Positions 1-8,324 of a DNA stretch of 64,000 bases are shown in pieces. This DNA comes from Nocardioides soli (lineage in GTDB: Bacteria > Actinomycetota > Actinomycetes > Propionibacteriales > Nocardioidaceae), in NCBI RefSeq assembly GCF_014191495.1, contig NZ_JACHWR010000003.1, positions 744,501 to 808,500 of the forward strand. Reading direction: 5' to 3'. The position numbers and the translations under genes are program-made. Each line of letters begins with the position of its first letter. Within the stretch, counting starts at the first letter, position 1. The notes under the pieces were generated by a model, which did not search any database, was not told the DNA's origin, and worked only from the letters and a program-made list of their open reading frames with translations.

Positions 1-127
1 CCCGCCACGCCGGGAACGCCGCGTGGGCCGCCTCGATCGCCGCGTCCGCGTCCGCGACGGAGGCGAGCCGGACGTCGGTCACCGGTGTGGCGGTGGCCGG
101 GTTGATGACGGTGTGGACGTCGGTCAC
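1..127 (-). CDS. Aldehyde dehydrogenase, N-terminal fragment (runs off left edge)
   Basis: Only the first 42 codons are present. They begin at a GTG whose first base overlaps the TAG stop of the upstream glutamine-synthetase-like gene (TAGTG), so the two are translationally coupled. The visible protein (starting VTDVHTVINPAT, then a stretch ending AAHAAFPAWR) has the usual opening of NAD(P)-dependent aldehyde dehydrogenases: an 'INPAT' strand followed by the 'A..AF..W' helix. In this context it probably oxidises the aldehyde formed from an amine or a gamma-glutamyl amine. The catalytic Cys and Glu lie outside the window, so the substrate cannot be assessed. Confidence 0.7.
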   Translation of the reverse strand, partial: MTDVHTVINPATATPVTDVRLASVADADAAIEAAHAAFPAWR

Positions 128-1497
128 TACAGCCTCTCGAATCCTCGGAACAGCTCCCAATCGGTGACGGTCGCCTCGTAGGCGGCCAGCTCGACGTCGG
201 CCATGTTGACGTAGTGGTCGACGACGTCGTCGCCCAGGCTGCAGCGCGCGATCTCCGACGACGCGAACGCGTCGCGGGCGGCGGCGAGCGTGTGTGGCAC
301 CCGATCACGACCGGATGTGTAGGCGTTGCCGGCCAGCGGCGGCTCGAGCTCGAGGCCCTGCTCGATGCCGTGCAGGCCGCCGGCGAGCATCGCGGCGAGC
401 GCGAGGTAGGGGTTCACGTCGGCACCCGGGATCCGGTTCTCCATCCGGGCCCCGGCGCCGTGGCCGACCAGGCGAACCGCGCAGGTGCGGTTGTCCAGGC
501 CCCACGCGATCGTCGTGGGTGCGAACGAGCCGTCGGCGAACCGCTTGTAGGAGTTGATGTTCGGGGCGTAGAGGAGCGTGAAGTCGGCGGCGGAGGCGAG
601 CACGCCCGCGACGAACTGGTCGTAGAGCGGCGTCCGGGCACCGTCCTTCCAGAACACCAGGTCGCCGTCCCGGCCGCGCAGCGACAGGTGGATGTGGCAG
701 GAGCTGCCTTCGCGCTCGTCGTACTTCGCCATGAACGTGATCGCCTTGCCCTGCTGGGCTGCGATCTCCTTCGCGACGGTCTTGTAGACCACGTGATTGT
801 CGGCCGTGGTCAGCGCGTCGGCATAGAGGAAACCGACCTCGTGCTGACCGAGGTTGCACTCGCCCTTGGCGCCCTCGACGTCGAGGCCCGCGTCGTACAT
901 GGTGTTGCGGATCGCGCGCAGCAGCGGCTCGATGCGGGACGTCCCGAGGATCGAGTAGTCGACGTTGTACTGGTTGGCCGGCGTCAGGTCGCGGTAGCGC
1001 GCCTCGTGGGCAGCTTCGTACGACGTGTCGAACACGATGAACTCGAGCTCGGTGCCGGCGAGCGCCTGCCAGCCGTGCTCGGCGACCCGGTCGAGCTGGC
1101 GTCTCAGGATCGCGCGCGGCGACTGGGCGATGGGGGAGTGCGGACCGTCGTCGGTGGCCGGCCAGACCAGGTCGCACTGCACCATGGCGGTGGCCGGGTG
1201 GTGGGTGAGCAGCCGGATCGTGTCGGCGTCCAGGACGAACTCCATGTCGCCGTAGCCGTTCTCCCACGACGAGATGGCGTAGCCGCCGACGGTGTTCATG
1301 TCGACGTCGACGGCGAGCAGGTAGTTGCAGCCCTCGGTGCCGTCCTGCACCGCGACGTCGGCGAAGTAGCGGCCGTGCAGGCGCTTGCCCTGGAGCCGCC
1401 CCTGCATGTCGGTGAAGGCCACGACGACGGTGTCGATCTCGCCGTCGTCGATCAGCTCGAGCAGCTGGTCCATCGAGAGGTGCCGATCGTTGCGCAT
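127..1497 (-). CDS. Glutamine synthetase-like gamma-glutamyl amine ligase (GlnA3/GlnA4/PuuA type)
   Basis: 456 aa. It carries the glutamine synthetase fold: an N-terminal beta-grasp region (about residues 15-110), then the catalytic domain with ANQYNVDYS, the NINSYKRF block, and NRIPGADVNPYLA near residue 353. It is not the nitrogen-assimilation enzyme. It lacks the usual GlnA context and sits between a FadR-type regulator and an aldehyde dehydrogenase. That arrangement is typical of ligases that glutamylate polyamines, ethanolamine or other amines before oxidation (PuuA, Streptomyces GlnA3/GlnA4). The ATG at 1497 is chosen because a strong ribosome site (GAGGAGACAG) lies directly upstream and homology begins there. 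The open frame continues upstream only as an antisense shadow of the regulator. The actual amine substrate is inferred from context only. Confidence 0.85.
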   Translation of the reverse strand: MRNDRHLSMDQLLELIDDGEIDTVVVAFTDMQGRLQGKRLHGRYFADVAVQDGTEGCNYLLAVDVDMNTVGGYAISSWENGYGDMEFVLDADTIRLLTHHPATAMVQCDLVWPATDDGPHSPIAQSPRAILRRQLDRVAEHGWQALAGTELEFIVFDTSYEAAHEARYRDLTPANQYNVDYSILGTSRIEPLLRAIRNTMYDAGLDVEGAKGECNLGQHEVGFLYADALTTADNHVVYKTVAKEIAAQQGKAITFMAKYDEREGSSCHIHLSLRGRDGDLVFWKDGARTPLYDQFVAGVLASAADFTLLYAPNINSYKRFADGSFAPTTIAWGLDNRTCAVRLVGHGAGARMENRIPGADVNPYLALAAMLAGGLHGIEQGLELEPPLAGNAYTSGRDRVPHTLAAARDAFASSEIARCSLGDDVVDHYVNMADVELAAYEATVTDWELFRGFERL

Positions 1498-1520
1498 CTG
1501 TCTCCTCAGTCGTCCACGTC

Positions 1521-2255
1521 CTAGCCGAGCAGACCGCGCAGCAGCGCGGCCGTGTCGTCGCAGTGCTCCTCCATCACAGACCTGGCCTTCTCGGCGCGAC
1601 CCGCGAGGATCGCCTTCACCAGCGCGGCGTGCTGCCGGTCGGAGTGGGCGATGTTGGTCTCCAGGACCGGGATCGCGAGCAGCATCTCGTGCAGCATCGC
1701 CTGTACCGAGGTCACCGCCTCCACGGTGCGCGGCGACCCGGACAGCGAGGCGACCGTCAGGTGGAAGCGCGAGTCGGCCTGCCGGTGCTCGGCCCGCCGA
1801 CGGGCCCCGGCGACCTCGTCGTGGGCCCGCTCGAGCTGGCTGCGCATCGCATCGTCGAGCTCCGCGTTCGCGGCGAGGTACGCCGCGCCGGGCTCCACGA
1901 TCCGACGGAACTCGAGGGCGTCGAGCCACTCCCTGCGCTGCTCGGCCGAGACGCGCGCCGCCCGGCGCGCCGACGGCGTCCGCTGCTTGAGCGTCACGAC
2001 CGTGCCTCCGCCCCGGCCGCGGGTCGTCTCGATCAGACCCGCCTGTCGCAGCGCGGCCATCGCCTCGCGCAGCGTCGCCCGCGAGACGTGCAGCATCGCG
2101 GCCAGCTCGCGTTCGGGCGGGAACGTCGAGCCACGGGGGTAGACGCCGAGCCGGATCGCGGTCGCCAGCTGCTCCACACACGCCTCGAAGGCGTGGTGCC
2201 CGCGCACGGGCCGCAGCACCGCTCCCGGAAGGTGGTGGTCAGGCGACGCGGTCAC
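1521..2255 (-). CDS. FadR/GntR-family transcriptional regulator
   Basis: 244 aa from a GTG at 2255. An N-terminal winged helix-turn-helix (about residues 25-95: PPERELAAMLHVSRATLREA, then GLIETTRGRGGG in the wing) is followed by an all-helical FCD effector domain (about 105-235). The frame can be opened up to a TTG at 2297. I prefer 2255 because a TTGACA box, a 17-bp spacer and AAGGAT end six bases before that GTG. The gene heads the minus-strand operon with the amine ligase (24-bp gap) and lies divergent to the permease, so it most likely controls both directions in response to a pathway metabolite. Confidence 0.85.
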   Translation of the reverse strand: MTASPDHHLPGAVLRPVRGHHAFEACVEQLATAIRLGVYPRGSTFPPERELAAMLHVSRATLREAMAALRQAGLIETTRGRGGGTVVTLKQRTPSARRAARVSAEQRREWLDALEFRRIVEPGAAYLAANAELDDAMRSQLERAHDEVAGARRRAEHRQADSRFHLTVASLSGSPRTVEAVTSVQAMLHEMLLAIPVLETNIAHSDRQHAALVKAILAGRAEKARSVMEEHCDDTAALLRGLLG

Positions 2256-2315
2256 AGGGTCATCCTTCGATCCAGGGGGCGCAGTGTCAATCACCAATGG
2301 TCGGAGTTCATACCA
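2255..2315. promoter_or_regulatory. gntR promoter and candidate operator between gntR and permease
   Basis: On the minus strand, TTGACA (2290-2285), a 17-bp spacer and AAGGAT (2267-2262) lie six bases before the GTG start at 2255. Just upstream, 2298-2315 reads TGGT-N10-ACCA, a short dyad of the kind bound by FadR-type GntR proteins. Its position in the divergent region would allow control of both the regulator operon and the permease gene. The operator assignment is inference. Confidence 0.4.
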
Positions 2316-2402
2316 AAATCGGCGACGACTCTGGACACGCCAAACCGCCCGGGTCTAGCGTCCTTTCACGTTCGCACGATCTCTCATCGGAGGGTGTTGC
2401 CA

Positions 2403-4007
2403 ATGCCCGAAGCACATGAGCCACTGCCGACGCACCCGGTTCCCGAGCTCACCGACGACGAGAAGCACCTGGCCAAGCTGGGATATCGCCAGGACCTCAA
2501 CCGCTCCTGGTCGGGGTTCTCCAACTTCGCGATCTCGTTCTCGATCATCTCGATCCTGGCCGGCTGCTTCACCAACTTCGGTGCCGGCTTCAACAACGGC
2601 GGCCCGATCTCGATCTCGTGGTCCTGGCCGATCCTCGGCATCTTTATCCTGATCATCGGGTTCACGATGTCCGAGCTGGTCTCGGCGTACCCGACCTCCG
2701 GTGGCATCTACTGGTGGGCGTCGAAGCTCGGCGGCCCGGCCGCGGGCTTCTTCACCGGCTGGCTGAACCTGATCGGGCTGGTCGCGGTCACCGCCGGTGT
2801 GTCCTACGGCTGCGCGACGTTCATCGACCTGACGATCAGCACCTACTCCGACTCGTTCGCCGCGGACTACTCCCTGACCCGCGTCTTCATCATCTTCGTG
2901 ATCATCCTGGCGCTGGTGTCGGTGCTGAACATCTTCAGCGGCCACCTGATGGCGATCATGAACAACGTCTCGGTGTGGTGGCACGTGGTCGGCGCGGCGG
3001 TGATCGTGGTGGTCCTGCTGTTCGTGCCCGACCAGCACCAGTCGTTCAGCTACGTCTTCACCGAGCGCTTCAACAACTCGGGGTACGCCGACGGCAGCAC
3101 GTCGGGTGTGGCCTTCTGGTTCGCCATCGTGCCGTTCGGCTTCCTGCTCACGCAGTACACCATCACCGGCTTCGACGCCTCCGCCCACCTGTCGGAGGAG
3201 ACCGGGTCGGCCTCGCGTGCCGCCGCGAAGGGCATCTGGCGCTCGATCCTCTACTCGGTGATCGGCGGCTACATCCTGCTGCTCTGCGTCGTCTTCGCGA
3301 TCCCGAACAACGACGCCGGCCAGCCCGACAACGCGCTCGCCGGGCTTGGCGTCCAACCCATCTTCCTCTCGGCGCTCGGGCAGAACTGGGCCACCCTGGT
3401 GCTCTTCATCTCGGCGTCCGCACAGTTCTTCTGCGCGACCTCGTGCATGACGTCGGCGTCGCGCATGACCTTCGCCTTCAGCCGGGACGGCGCGATCCCG
3501 GGCTCGCCGACGCTGCAGCGCCTGACGCGGTCGCGGGTCCCGGCCAACGCGGTGGTCTTCGTCGGGGTCTGTGCGGCGGTGCTGACCCTCCCGGCGCTGA
3601 TCAAGGTCGACGTCAACGGCACGCCGGTGCCGTTGGCCTTCTACGCGGTCACCTCGATCGCGGTGATCGGTCTCTACCTGGCGTTCGCGATCCCGATCTT
3701 CCTGCGCTGGCGCAACGGCAGCCGCTTCGAGACCGGCTCGTGGAACAACGGGGCGAAGTACAAGTGGATGAACCCGATCGCGGTGATCGAGATCGTGGTG
3801 GTCTCGGTGTTCCTGATGATGCCGACGACGCCGGCGGCGAACCCGTTCCGCGACGAGTTCGAGTGGAAGTTCGTCAACTACGCCCCGATCGTCACGCTCG
3901 GCGCACTGCTGCTGCTCACGATCTGGTGGAACACCTCGGCGAAGAAGTGGTTCACCGGTCCCAAGCACACCATCGACCAGGCCGTCGTCGACGCGTTCGG
4001 CGACTAG
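2403..4007 (+). CDS. APC-superfamily amino acid/amine permease
   Basis: 534 aa with about twelve predicted membrane segments. Family features are the opening NFAISFSIISILAG (first helix), SAYPTSGGIYWWASKLGG (helix 2-3 region) and CATSCMTSASRMTFAFSRDG. It is closest in style to the GABA/choline/ethanolamine-type APC permeases (BAT1-like). The ATG at 2403 has GGAGGG about eight bases upstream. The long open frame further upstream is antisense to gntR and is ignored. It is divergent from the FadR-type regulator and followed by a kinase-like gene and a flavoprotein, so it probably imports the amine substrate of this cluster. Confidence 0.85.
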   Translation: MPEAHEPLPTHPVPELTDDEKHLAKLGYRQDLNRSWSGFSNFAISFSIISILAGCFTNFGAGFNNGGPISISWSWPILGIFILIIGFTMSELVSAYPTSGGIYWWASKLGGPAAGFFTGWLNLIGLVAVTAGVSYGCATFIDLTISTYSDSFAADYSLTRVFIIFVIILALVSVLNIFSGHLMAIMNNVSVWWHVVGAAVIVVVLLFVPDQHQSFSYVFTERFNNSGYADGSTSGVAFWFAIVPFGFLLTQYTITGFDASAHLSEETGSASRAAAKGIWRSILYSVIGGYILLLCVVFAIPNNDAGQPDNALAGLGVQPIFLSALGQNWATLVLFISASAQFFCATSCMTSASRMTFAFSRDGAIPGSPTLQRLTRSRVPANAVVFVGVCAAVLTLPALIKVDVNGTPVPLAFYAVTSIAVIGLYLAFAIPIFLRWRNGSRFETGSWNNGAKYKWMNPIAVIEIVVVSVFLMMPTTPAANPFRDEFEWKFVNYAPIVTLGALLLLTIWWNTSAKKWFTGPKHTIDQAVVDAFGD

Positions 4008-4026
4008 GACGTCCCAGGCCATCGGG

Positions 4027-4959
4027 GTGGGACGCCCACCGCTGGACCGCCTCGCCTGCCTGGCGGGGCGGTCCTGGCGCGTCTCCGACCTGCCCGGCGG
4101 CCTGACCAACCGCAACTTCCACGTCCGCACCGAGGACGAGCACCCCACTGGGCCGCGCGACGTGGTGGTCCGATGGGCGCTCGGCGACGCCACCCTGCTC
4201 GGCATCGACCGCGACGCGGAGGCGGCGAACACGGCGACCGCCGCCGAATCCGGCGCCGGGCCCGCCGTGCTGGAGTACCGCCCCGACCTCTCGCTGCTCG
4301 TCATCGAGTTCCTCGAGGGGAGGTCGCTGGAGGATCGGGACTTCGGCGACCCGGAGGTGCTGCGGCGAGCGGCCGAGGCCAACCGCCGGCTGCACGCCGG
4401 GCCGCGGTTCGCCAACGGGTTCGACATGTTCGCCCGCCAGGCGACGTACCTGCGCACCGTCCGCGAGCGGGGCTACTGGCTGCCCCCGGGGTACGCCGAG
4501 CACGAGGACGCGTGGGCCGGCGTACGCCGTGCGCTGACGAGCACCCATCGGGCCACGGTGCCGTGCAACAACGACCTGCTGGCCGCCAACTTCATCGACG
4601 ACGCCGGGTCCGACGGGCGCGGCCGGGTCTGGCTGATCGACTACGAGTACTCCGGCAACAACGACCCCTGCTTCGAGCTGGGCAACACCGCGACCGAGTG
4701 CGGCTTCTCGCCCGATCAGGTCGAGGCGTACGTCGCGGCGTACTTCGGCTCGCCGTCCCGCGCCGACCTGGCCCGGGTGCGGCTGCAGATGCTGTGCAGC
4801 GAGTACGGCTGGTCGCTGTGGGGCTTCATCCAGGCGGCGGCGAGCCCGATCGACTACGACTTCCGGGAGTGGGGCCGGGAGCGGTACGAGAAGGCCGCCG
4901 CGACCTTCCGCGGCCCCGACCTGCCCCGCCTGCTGGACGAGGTCGTCAACGGTGGTTGA
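4027..4959 (+). CDS. Choline/aminoglycoside kinase-like phosphotransferase
   Basis: 310 aa. It has the protein-kinase-like fold of the APH/choline kinase family: a nucleotide loop LPGGLTNRNFHV (about residues 22-33), the catalytic loop CNNDLLAANF (about 180-189; here N-N-D replaces the common H-x-D) and the metal-binding WLIDYEYSGNNDPCFELGN block (from about 202). Choline and ethanolamine kinases share the D-Y-E-Y-x-x-x-N pattern. The GTG start lies 19 bp after the permease stop, so the two are co-transcribed. The last codons and the stop (GGT GGT TGA) are supplied by a copy of the 42-bp repeat that begins at 4951. The natural C-terminus may have been different. The substrate is unproven; choline or ethanolamine fits the neighbours. 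Confidence 0.75.
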   Translation: MGRPPLDRLACLAGRSWRVSDLPGGLTNRNFHVRTEDEHPTGPRDVVVRWALGDATLLGIDRDAEAANTATAAESGAGPAVLEYRPDLSLLVIEFLEGRSLEDRDFGDPEVLRRAAEANRRLHAGPRFANGFDMFARQATYLRTVRERGYWLPPGYAEHEDAWAGVRRALTSTHRATVPCNNDLLAANFIDDAGSDGRGRVWLIDYEYSGNNDPCFELGNTATECGFSPDQVEAYVAAYFGSPSRADLARVRLQMLCSEYGWSLWGFIQAAASPIDYDFREWGRERYEKAAATFRGPDLPRLLDEVVNGG

Positions 4960-5213
4960 GATGGAGGGTGGTTTCGAGACAGGCGCTAGCGCGCCTTCCT
5001 CAACCACCGACGCCGCGACAGGCGCTAGCGCGCCTTCCTCAACCACCGAGGCCGCGGGCACGGTGCCTGGTCCGGAGGGTGGTTTCGAGACAGGCGCTAG
5101 CGCGCCTTCCTCAACCACCGAGACTGCGACAGGCGCTAGCGCGCCTTCCTCAACCACCGAGACCCGGAGCACGGTGGTTGAGGAGGTTGCGCAGCAACCG
5201 TCTCGAAACCACC
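4951..5213. repeat. Cluster of hairpin repeats (cluster A)
   Basis: Two full and two partial copies of the A-core repeat (core AGGCGC-TAGC-GCGCCT) are followed by one copy of the B-core repeat (GGTTGC-GCAGCAACC at its centre). All have GGTGGTT...AACCACC ends. The cluster lies between the kinase-like gene and the conserved start of the flavoprotein. In the flavoprotein frame it reads as FETGASAPSSTT repeats. It supplies the stop codon of the upstream gene and the likely start codon of the downstream one. Confidence 0.9.
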
Positions 5214-7597
5214 TCCCCGCGCGCGCCCAGGTCGTCATCGTCGGCGGCGGCGTCATCGGCGCCTCGGTCGCCTACCACCTGACCGGACTCGGCTGGAGCG
5301 ACGTGCTGCTGCTGGAGCAGGGGACGCTGTCGTGCGGCACCACCTGGCACGCGGCCGGCCTGGTCGGGCCGCTGCGGGCCTCCGAGAGCGGCACCCGGCT
5401 GGTGCAGTACTCCGCCGAGCTCTACGCGTCGCTGGAGGCCGAGACCGGCCTGGCGGCCGGCTACCGCAACGTGGGCGGCCTGATCGTGGCGCGCACCGAG
5501 GACCGGATGGTGCAGCTGCGGCGTACGGCGGCCAACGCGGTGGCCTACGACCTGCCCTGCGAGCTGGTGTCGCCGGAGCGGGCGCGCGAGCTGTGGCCGC
5601 CGATGCGGGTCGACGACCTGCTCGGCGCGCTGTGGCTGCCCGGCGACGGGAAGGTCGACCCGGCGGACCTGACCCAGTCGCTCGCGAGGGGCGCCCGGAT
5701 GCGCGGCGCCCGGGTGGTCGAGCGGGTCCGGGTCACCGGCTTCGGCGTCGCGGACGGGCGGGTCACCGGCGTCCGCACCGACCGGGGCGACGTCGAGGCC
5801 GAGGTGGTCGTGAACTGCGCGGGGCAGTGGGCGAAGGCGCTGGGCGACCTGGTCGGCGCGACGATCCCGCTGCACTCCGCCGAGCACTTCTACGTCGTCA
5901 CGGACGCCGTGCCCGGCACGCATCCCGACCTGCCGATCATGCGCGATCCGGACGGCTGGACCTACTTCAAGGAGGAGACCGGCGGCCTGGTCGTCGGCGG
6001 GTTCGAGCCGCAGGCGAAGCCGTGGCGCTCGCCCGATGACCTCCCGTATCCCTTCGAGTTCCAGCTGCTCGACGAGGACTGGGAGCACTTCTCGGTGCTG
6101 ATGGAGCAGGCGCTGCTGCGGGTCCCGGGGCTGGAGGAGACCGGCATCCGGAAGCTCTACAACGGGCCGGAGTCGTTCACCCCCGACAACCAGTTCCTGC
6201 TGGGGGAGGCACCGGGACTGCGCGGCTTCTTCGTCGGCGCGGGCTTCAACTCGGTCGGCATCGCCTCGGCCGGCGGGGCGGGTCGGGCGCTCGCCGAGTG
6301 GATCGTGGCCGGTGCGCCGCAGGAGGACCTGGTGGCGGTCGACGTACGCCGCTTCGCCCCGTTCCACGGCGACCACACGTGGCTGCGGTCGCGGGTCTCG
6401 GAGGTGCTGGGGCTCCACTACGCGCTGCCCTGGCCCAACCGGGAGCTCGAGTCCGGTCGTCCGCAGCGCACCTCGCCGCTGCACGACCGGCTGGCGGCGG
6501 CCGGGGCGCTGTTCGGCACCCGGATGGGGTGGGAGCGGCCGAACGTCTTCGCGCCGGCGCTGGAGTACACCTGGGGCAAGCCGTCCTGGCTCCCGGCGTC
6601 GGCGGCGGAGCAGCGCGCGACCCGGACGGACGTGGCGGTCTTCGACCAGACCTCGTTCTCCAAGTACGCCGTCTCGGGCGCCGCGGCGCTGACCGCCCTC
6701 CAGTGGGTGTGCGCTGCCGACGTCGACGTGCCGGTCGGGCGCTGCGTCTACACGCCGTTCCTCAACGAGCGGGGCACCTACGAGGCCGACCTGACCGTGA
6801 CCCGCACCGGTGCGGACTCCTTCCTGCTGGTGTCGAGCTCCGCGACCACGGTCCGCGACCTCGACTGGCTGGCCCGCCACGGCGTACCGGCGCGCGACGT
6901 CACCGAGGAGTACGCCGTGCTCGGCGTGATGGGCCCGCGCTCCCGGGCCCTGCTCTCGTCACTGTCGCCGGACGACTGGTCGGAGGAGGGCTTCCCGTTC
7001 GCGACCAGCCGCGAGGTGGGCGTCGCCGGCGTGCCGGTGCGGGCCACCCGGATGACCTACGTCGGCGAGCTCGGCTGGGAGCTGCTGGTGCCCGTGGCGG
7101 ACGCTGGCGCCGTCTACGACGCGGTGCACGCGGGTGGCGCCGCCGACGCGGGCTACTACGCGATCGAGTCGCTGCGGCTGGAGAAGGGCTACCGCGCGTT
7201 CGGCAGGGAGCTGACCCCCGACTACGGTCCGGTCGAGGCCGGCCTGGTCTTCGCGACCGACCTCACGGGCGCCAAGGACTTCCTCGGCCGGGCCGCCCTC
7301 GCCGCACACCGGGACGCGCTGGCGGGGGGCGGCCCACGGCGGCGGCTCGTGTCGCTGGTCGTGTCGTCACCCGAGCCGATGCTCTGGGGCGGCGAGCTGC
7401 TGCTTCGCGACGGCGCACCGGCCGGACAGGTGACCAGCGCCGCCTGGGGCGAGACCGTCGGCGCGTGCGTCGGCCTCGGCTACCTGCGCCACGCCGCCCC
7501 GGTCACCTCCGCGTGGCTCGCCGGCGGCCGGTTCGAGGTCGACGTCGCGGGGGAGCGGTACGCCGTGCGCTGCTCGCTTCGCGCCCCGCTCGGCTAG
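5174..7597 (+). CDS. Dimethylglycine/sarcosine dehydrogenase-like flavoprotein (FAD + GcvT domains)
   Basis: 807 aa from the GTG at 5174. The frame is open back to a GTG at 4952, but those 74 extra codons are repeat-derived. The order of domains is a Rossmann FAD site VVIVGGGVIGASVAY (about residues 19-33), CGTTWHAAGL (about 55-64; the His matches the residue that binds FAD covalently in dimethylglycine dehydrogenase), a FAD-dependent oxidase domain to about 400, then GcvT-type folate-binding domains (VFDQTSFSKY near 487, GELGWELLVP near 630). The family oxidatively demethylates N-methyl glycines and passes the one-carbon unit to tetrahydrofolate. The first 14 codons after the GTG also come from a repeat. 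The stop lies in an 18-bp palindrome. Substrate is not certain. Confidence 0.8.
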   Translation: MVEEVAQQPSRNHLPARAQVVIVGGGVIGASVAYHLTGLGWSDVLLLEQGTLSCGTTWHAAGLVGPLRASESGTRLVQYSAELYASLEAETGLAAGYRNVGGLIVARTEDRMVQLRRTAANAVAYDLPCELVSPERARELWPPMRVDDLLGALWLPGDGKVDPADLTQSLARGARMRGARVVERVRVTGFGVADGRVTGVRTDRGDVEAEVVVNCAGQWAKALGDLVGATIPLHSAEHFYVVTDAVPGTHPDLPIMRDPDGWTYFKEETGGLVVGGFEPQAKPWRSPDDLPYPFEFQLLDEDWEHFSVLMEQALLRVPGLEETGIRKLYNGPESFTPDNQFLLGEAPGLRGFFVGAGFNSVGIASAGGAGRALAEWIVAGAPQEDLVAVDVRRFAPFHGDHTWLRSRVSEVLGLHYALPWPNRELESGRPQRTSPLHDRLAAAGALFGTRMGWERPNVFAPALEYTWGKPSWLPASAAEQRATRTDVAVFDQTSFSKYAVSGAAALTALQWVCAADVDVPVGRCVYTPFLNERGTYEADLTVTRTGADSFLLVSSSATTVRDLDWLARHGVPARDVTEEYAVLGVMGPRSRALLSSLSPDDWSEEGFPFATSREVGVAGVPVRATRMTYVGELGWELLVPVADAGAVYDAVHAGGAADAGYYAIESLRLEKGYRAFGRELTPDYGPVEAGLVFATDLTGAKDFLGRAALAAHRDALAGGGPRRRLVSLVVSSPEPMLWGGELLLRDGAPAGQVTSAAWGETVGACVGLGYLRHAAPVTSAWLAGGRFEVDVAGERYAVRCSLRAPLG

Positions 7598-7604
7598 CCG
7601 AGCG
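7587..7604. terminator. 18-bp perfect palindrome spanning the stop codon
   Basis: CGCTCGGCTAGCCGAGCG is a perfect inverted repeat centred on the TAG stop of the flavoprotein gene. A second short hairpin (GACCGG-C-CCGGTC) lies at 7614-7626. They separate two convergent genes and could act as a two-way terminator. No T-run follows. Confidence 0.45.
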
Positions 7605-7624
7605 CACCGTGCCGACCGGCCCGG

Positions 7625-8239
7625 TCACCACCTCGGCGGCGCGGGTCTCCGGAAGGCCACGAGGAACCCGGCACCGAGTGCGCCCAGGGTGCCCAGCACC
7701 TCGTCCCCCAGGGTGTCCTCGTACGCCGTGTCGAGCTCGGTGCCGTGGCGGATGAAGGTCCACCACTCGCCGACCTCCCACCCGATGGCCAGGATCGCAC
7801 CGAGGCCGCAGACCAGCACGACCACCGCCCACCGGGGCTGCACCTGCTCGCAGAGCAGCAGACCCAGGCCGGTGAGCAGCAGCAGCCAGTTCGCGAAGTG
7901 GTTGAGGTCGTCCCACCAGACGAGTGAGTCGTAGAGATCGAGGCTGTTCCCGGTCACGTCGATCAGGAAGGGCAGCATCACGAGCGTGAAGGCGCCGTAC
8001 GGCGCGTGGTGGGACGTGAGCGCCGCCCGCGGCTCCCGGCGTCGGTGTGCCAGCCACCAGATCGCCGGAGCGAGCACCATGAGCAGGGGATAGGCGATCA
8101 GCCGTGCGCCGAAGGCCTTGTCGGCGAACCGGTCGATCCCCGGAGCCCACTCCGCGACGGCCAGTTGGCCGACGGTCAGCAGGAGCACGAAGACGGGGAC
8201 CCAGGCGGGGCAGCGGCGGACCAGGGGGAGGCGCTTCAC
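7625..8239 (-). CDS. DUF2238/YjdF-like integral membrane protein
   Basis: 204 aa from a GTG at 8239. The frame is open to 8302, but that extension would run into the promoter of the divergent gene. Five or six hydrophobic helices are visible, with a charged cluster in a conserved block (DVTGNSLDLYDSLVWWDDLNHF, then a helix, then GWEVGEWW). This acidic/aromatic pattern is characteristic of DUF2238 (YjdF-type) membrane proteins, whose function is unknown. It is convergent with the flavoprotein gene and divergent from the LLM oxidoreductase, so it is probably a single-gene unit. Confidence 0.65.
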   Translation of the reverse strand: MKRLPLVRRCPAWVPVFVLLLTVGQLAVAEWAPGIDRFADKAFGARLIAYPLLMVLAPAIWWLAHRRREPRAALTSHHAPYGAFTLVMLPFLIDVTGNSLDLYDSLVWWDDLNHFANWLLLLTGLGLLLCEQVQPRWAVVVLVCGLGAILAIGWEVGEWWTFIRHGTELDTAYEDTLGDEVLGTLGALGAGFLVAFRRPAPPRW

Positions 8240-8285
8240 GCGAGGATGGTGGCAGGAATACCCGGGCCGTGCCCCTCGTTGGGCA

Positions 8286-8324
8286 TATAGTTCGGAATTC
8301 AACCAATCTCAGGAGTGATCGGCC
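8286..8324 (+). promoter_or_regulatory. Promoter of the LLM/FMN-reductase operon
   Basis: TATAGT at 8286-8291 is a good -10 box. It is followed by an imperfect dyad centred on GAATTC (8290-8303) and a ribosome site CAGGAG (8310-8315) before the ATG at 8325. The dyad next to the -10 box could be an operator. No -35 box is evident. Confidence 0.4.

Noticed and set aside
127..1497. Primary nitrogen-assimilation glutamine synthetase
   Set aside because: Operon with a FadR-type regulator and aldehyde dehydrogenase, and the PuuA/GlnA4-like NRIPGADVNPYL pattern, point to an amine ligase.
2355..5256. Long minus-strand open frames opposite the permease, kinase and repeat region
   Set aside because: Translations are low-complexity and mirror the real plus-strand genes. 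No family motif or ribosome site.
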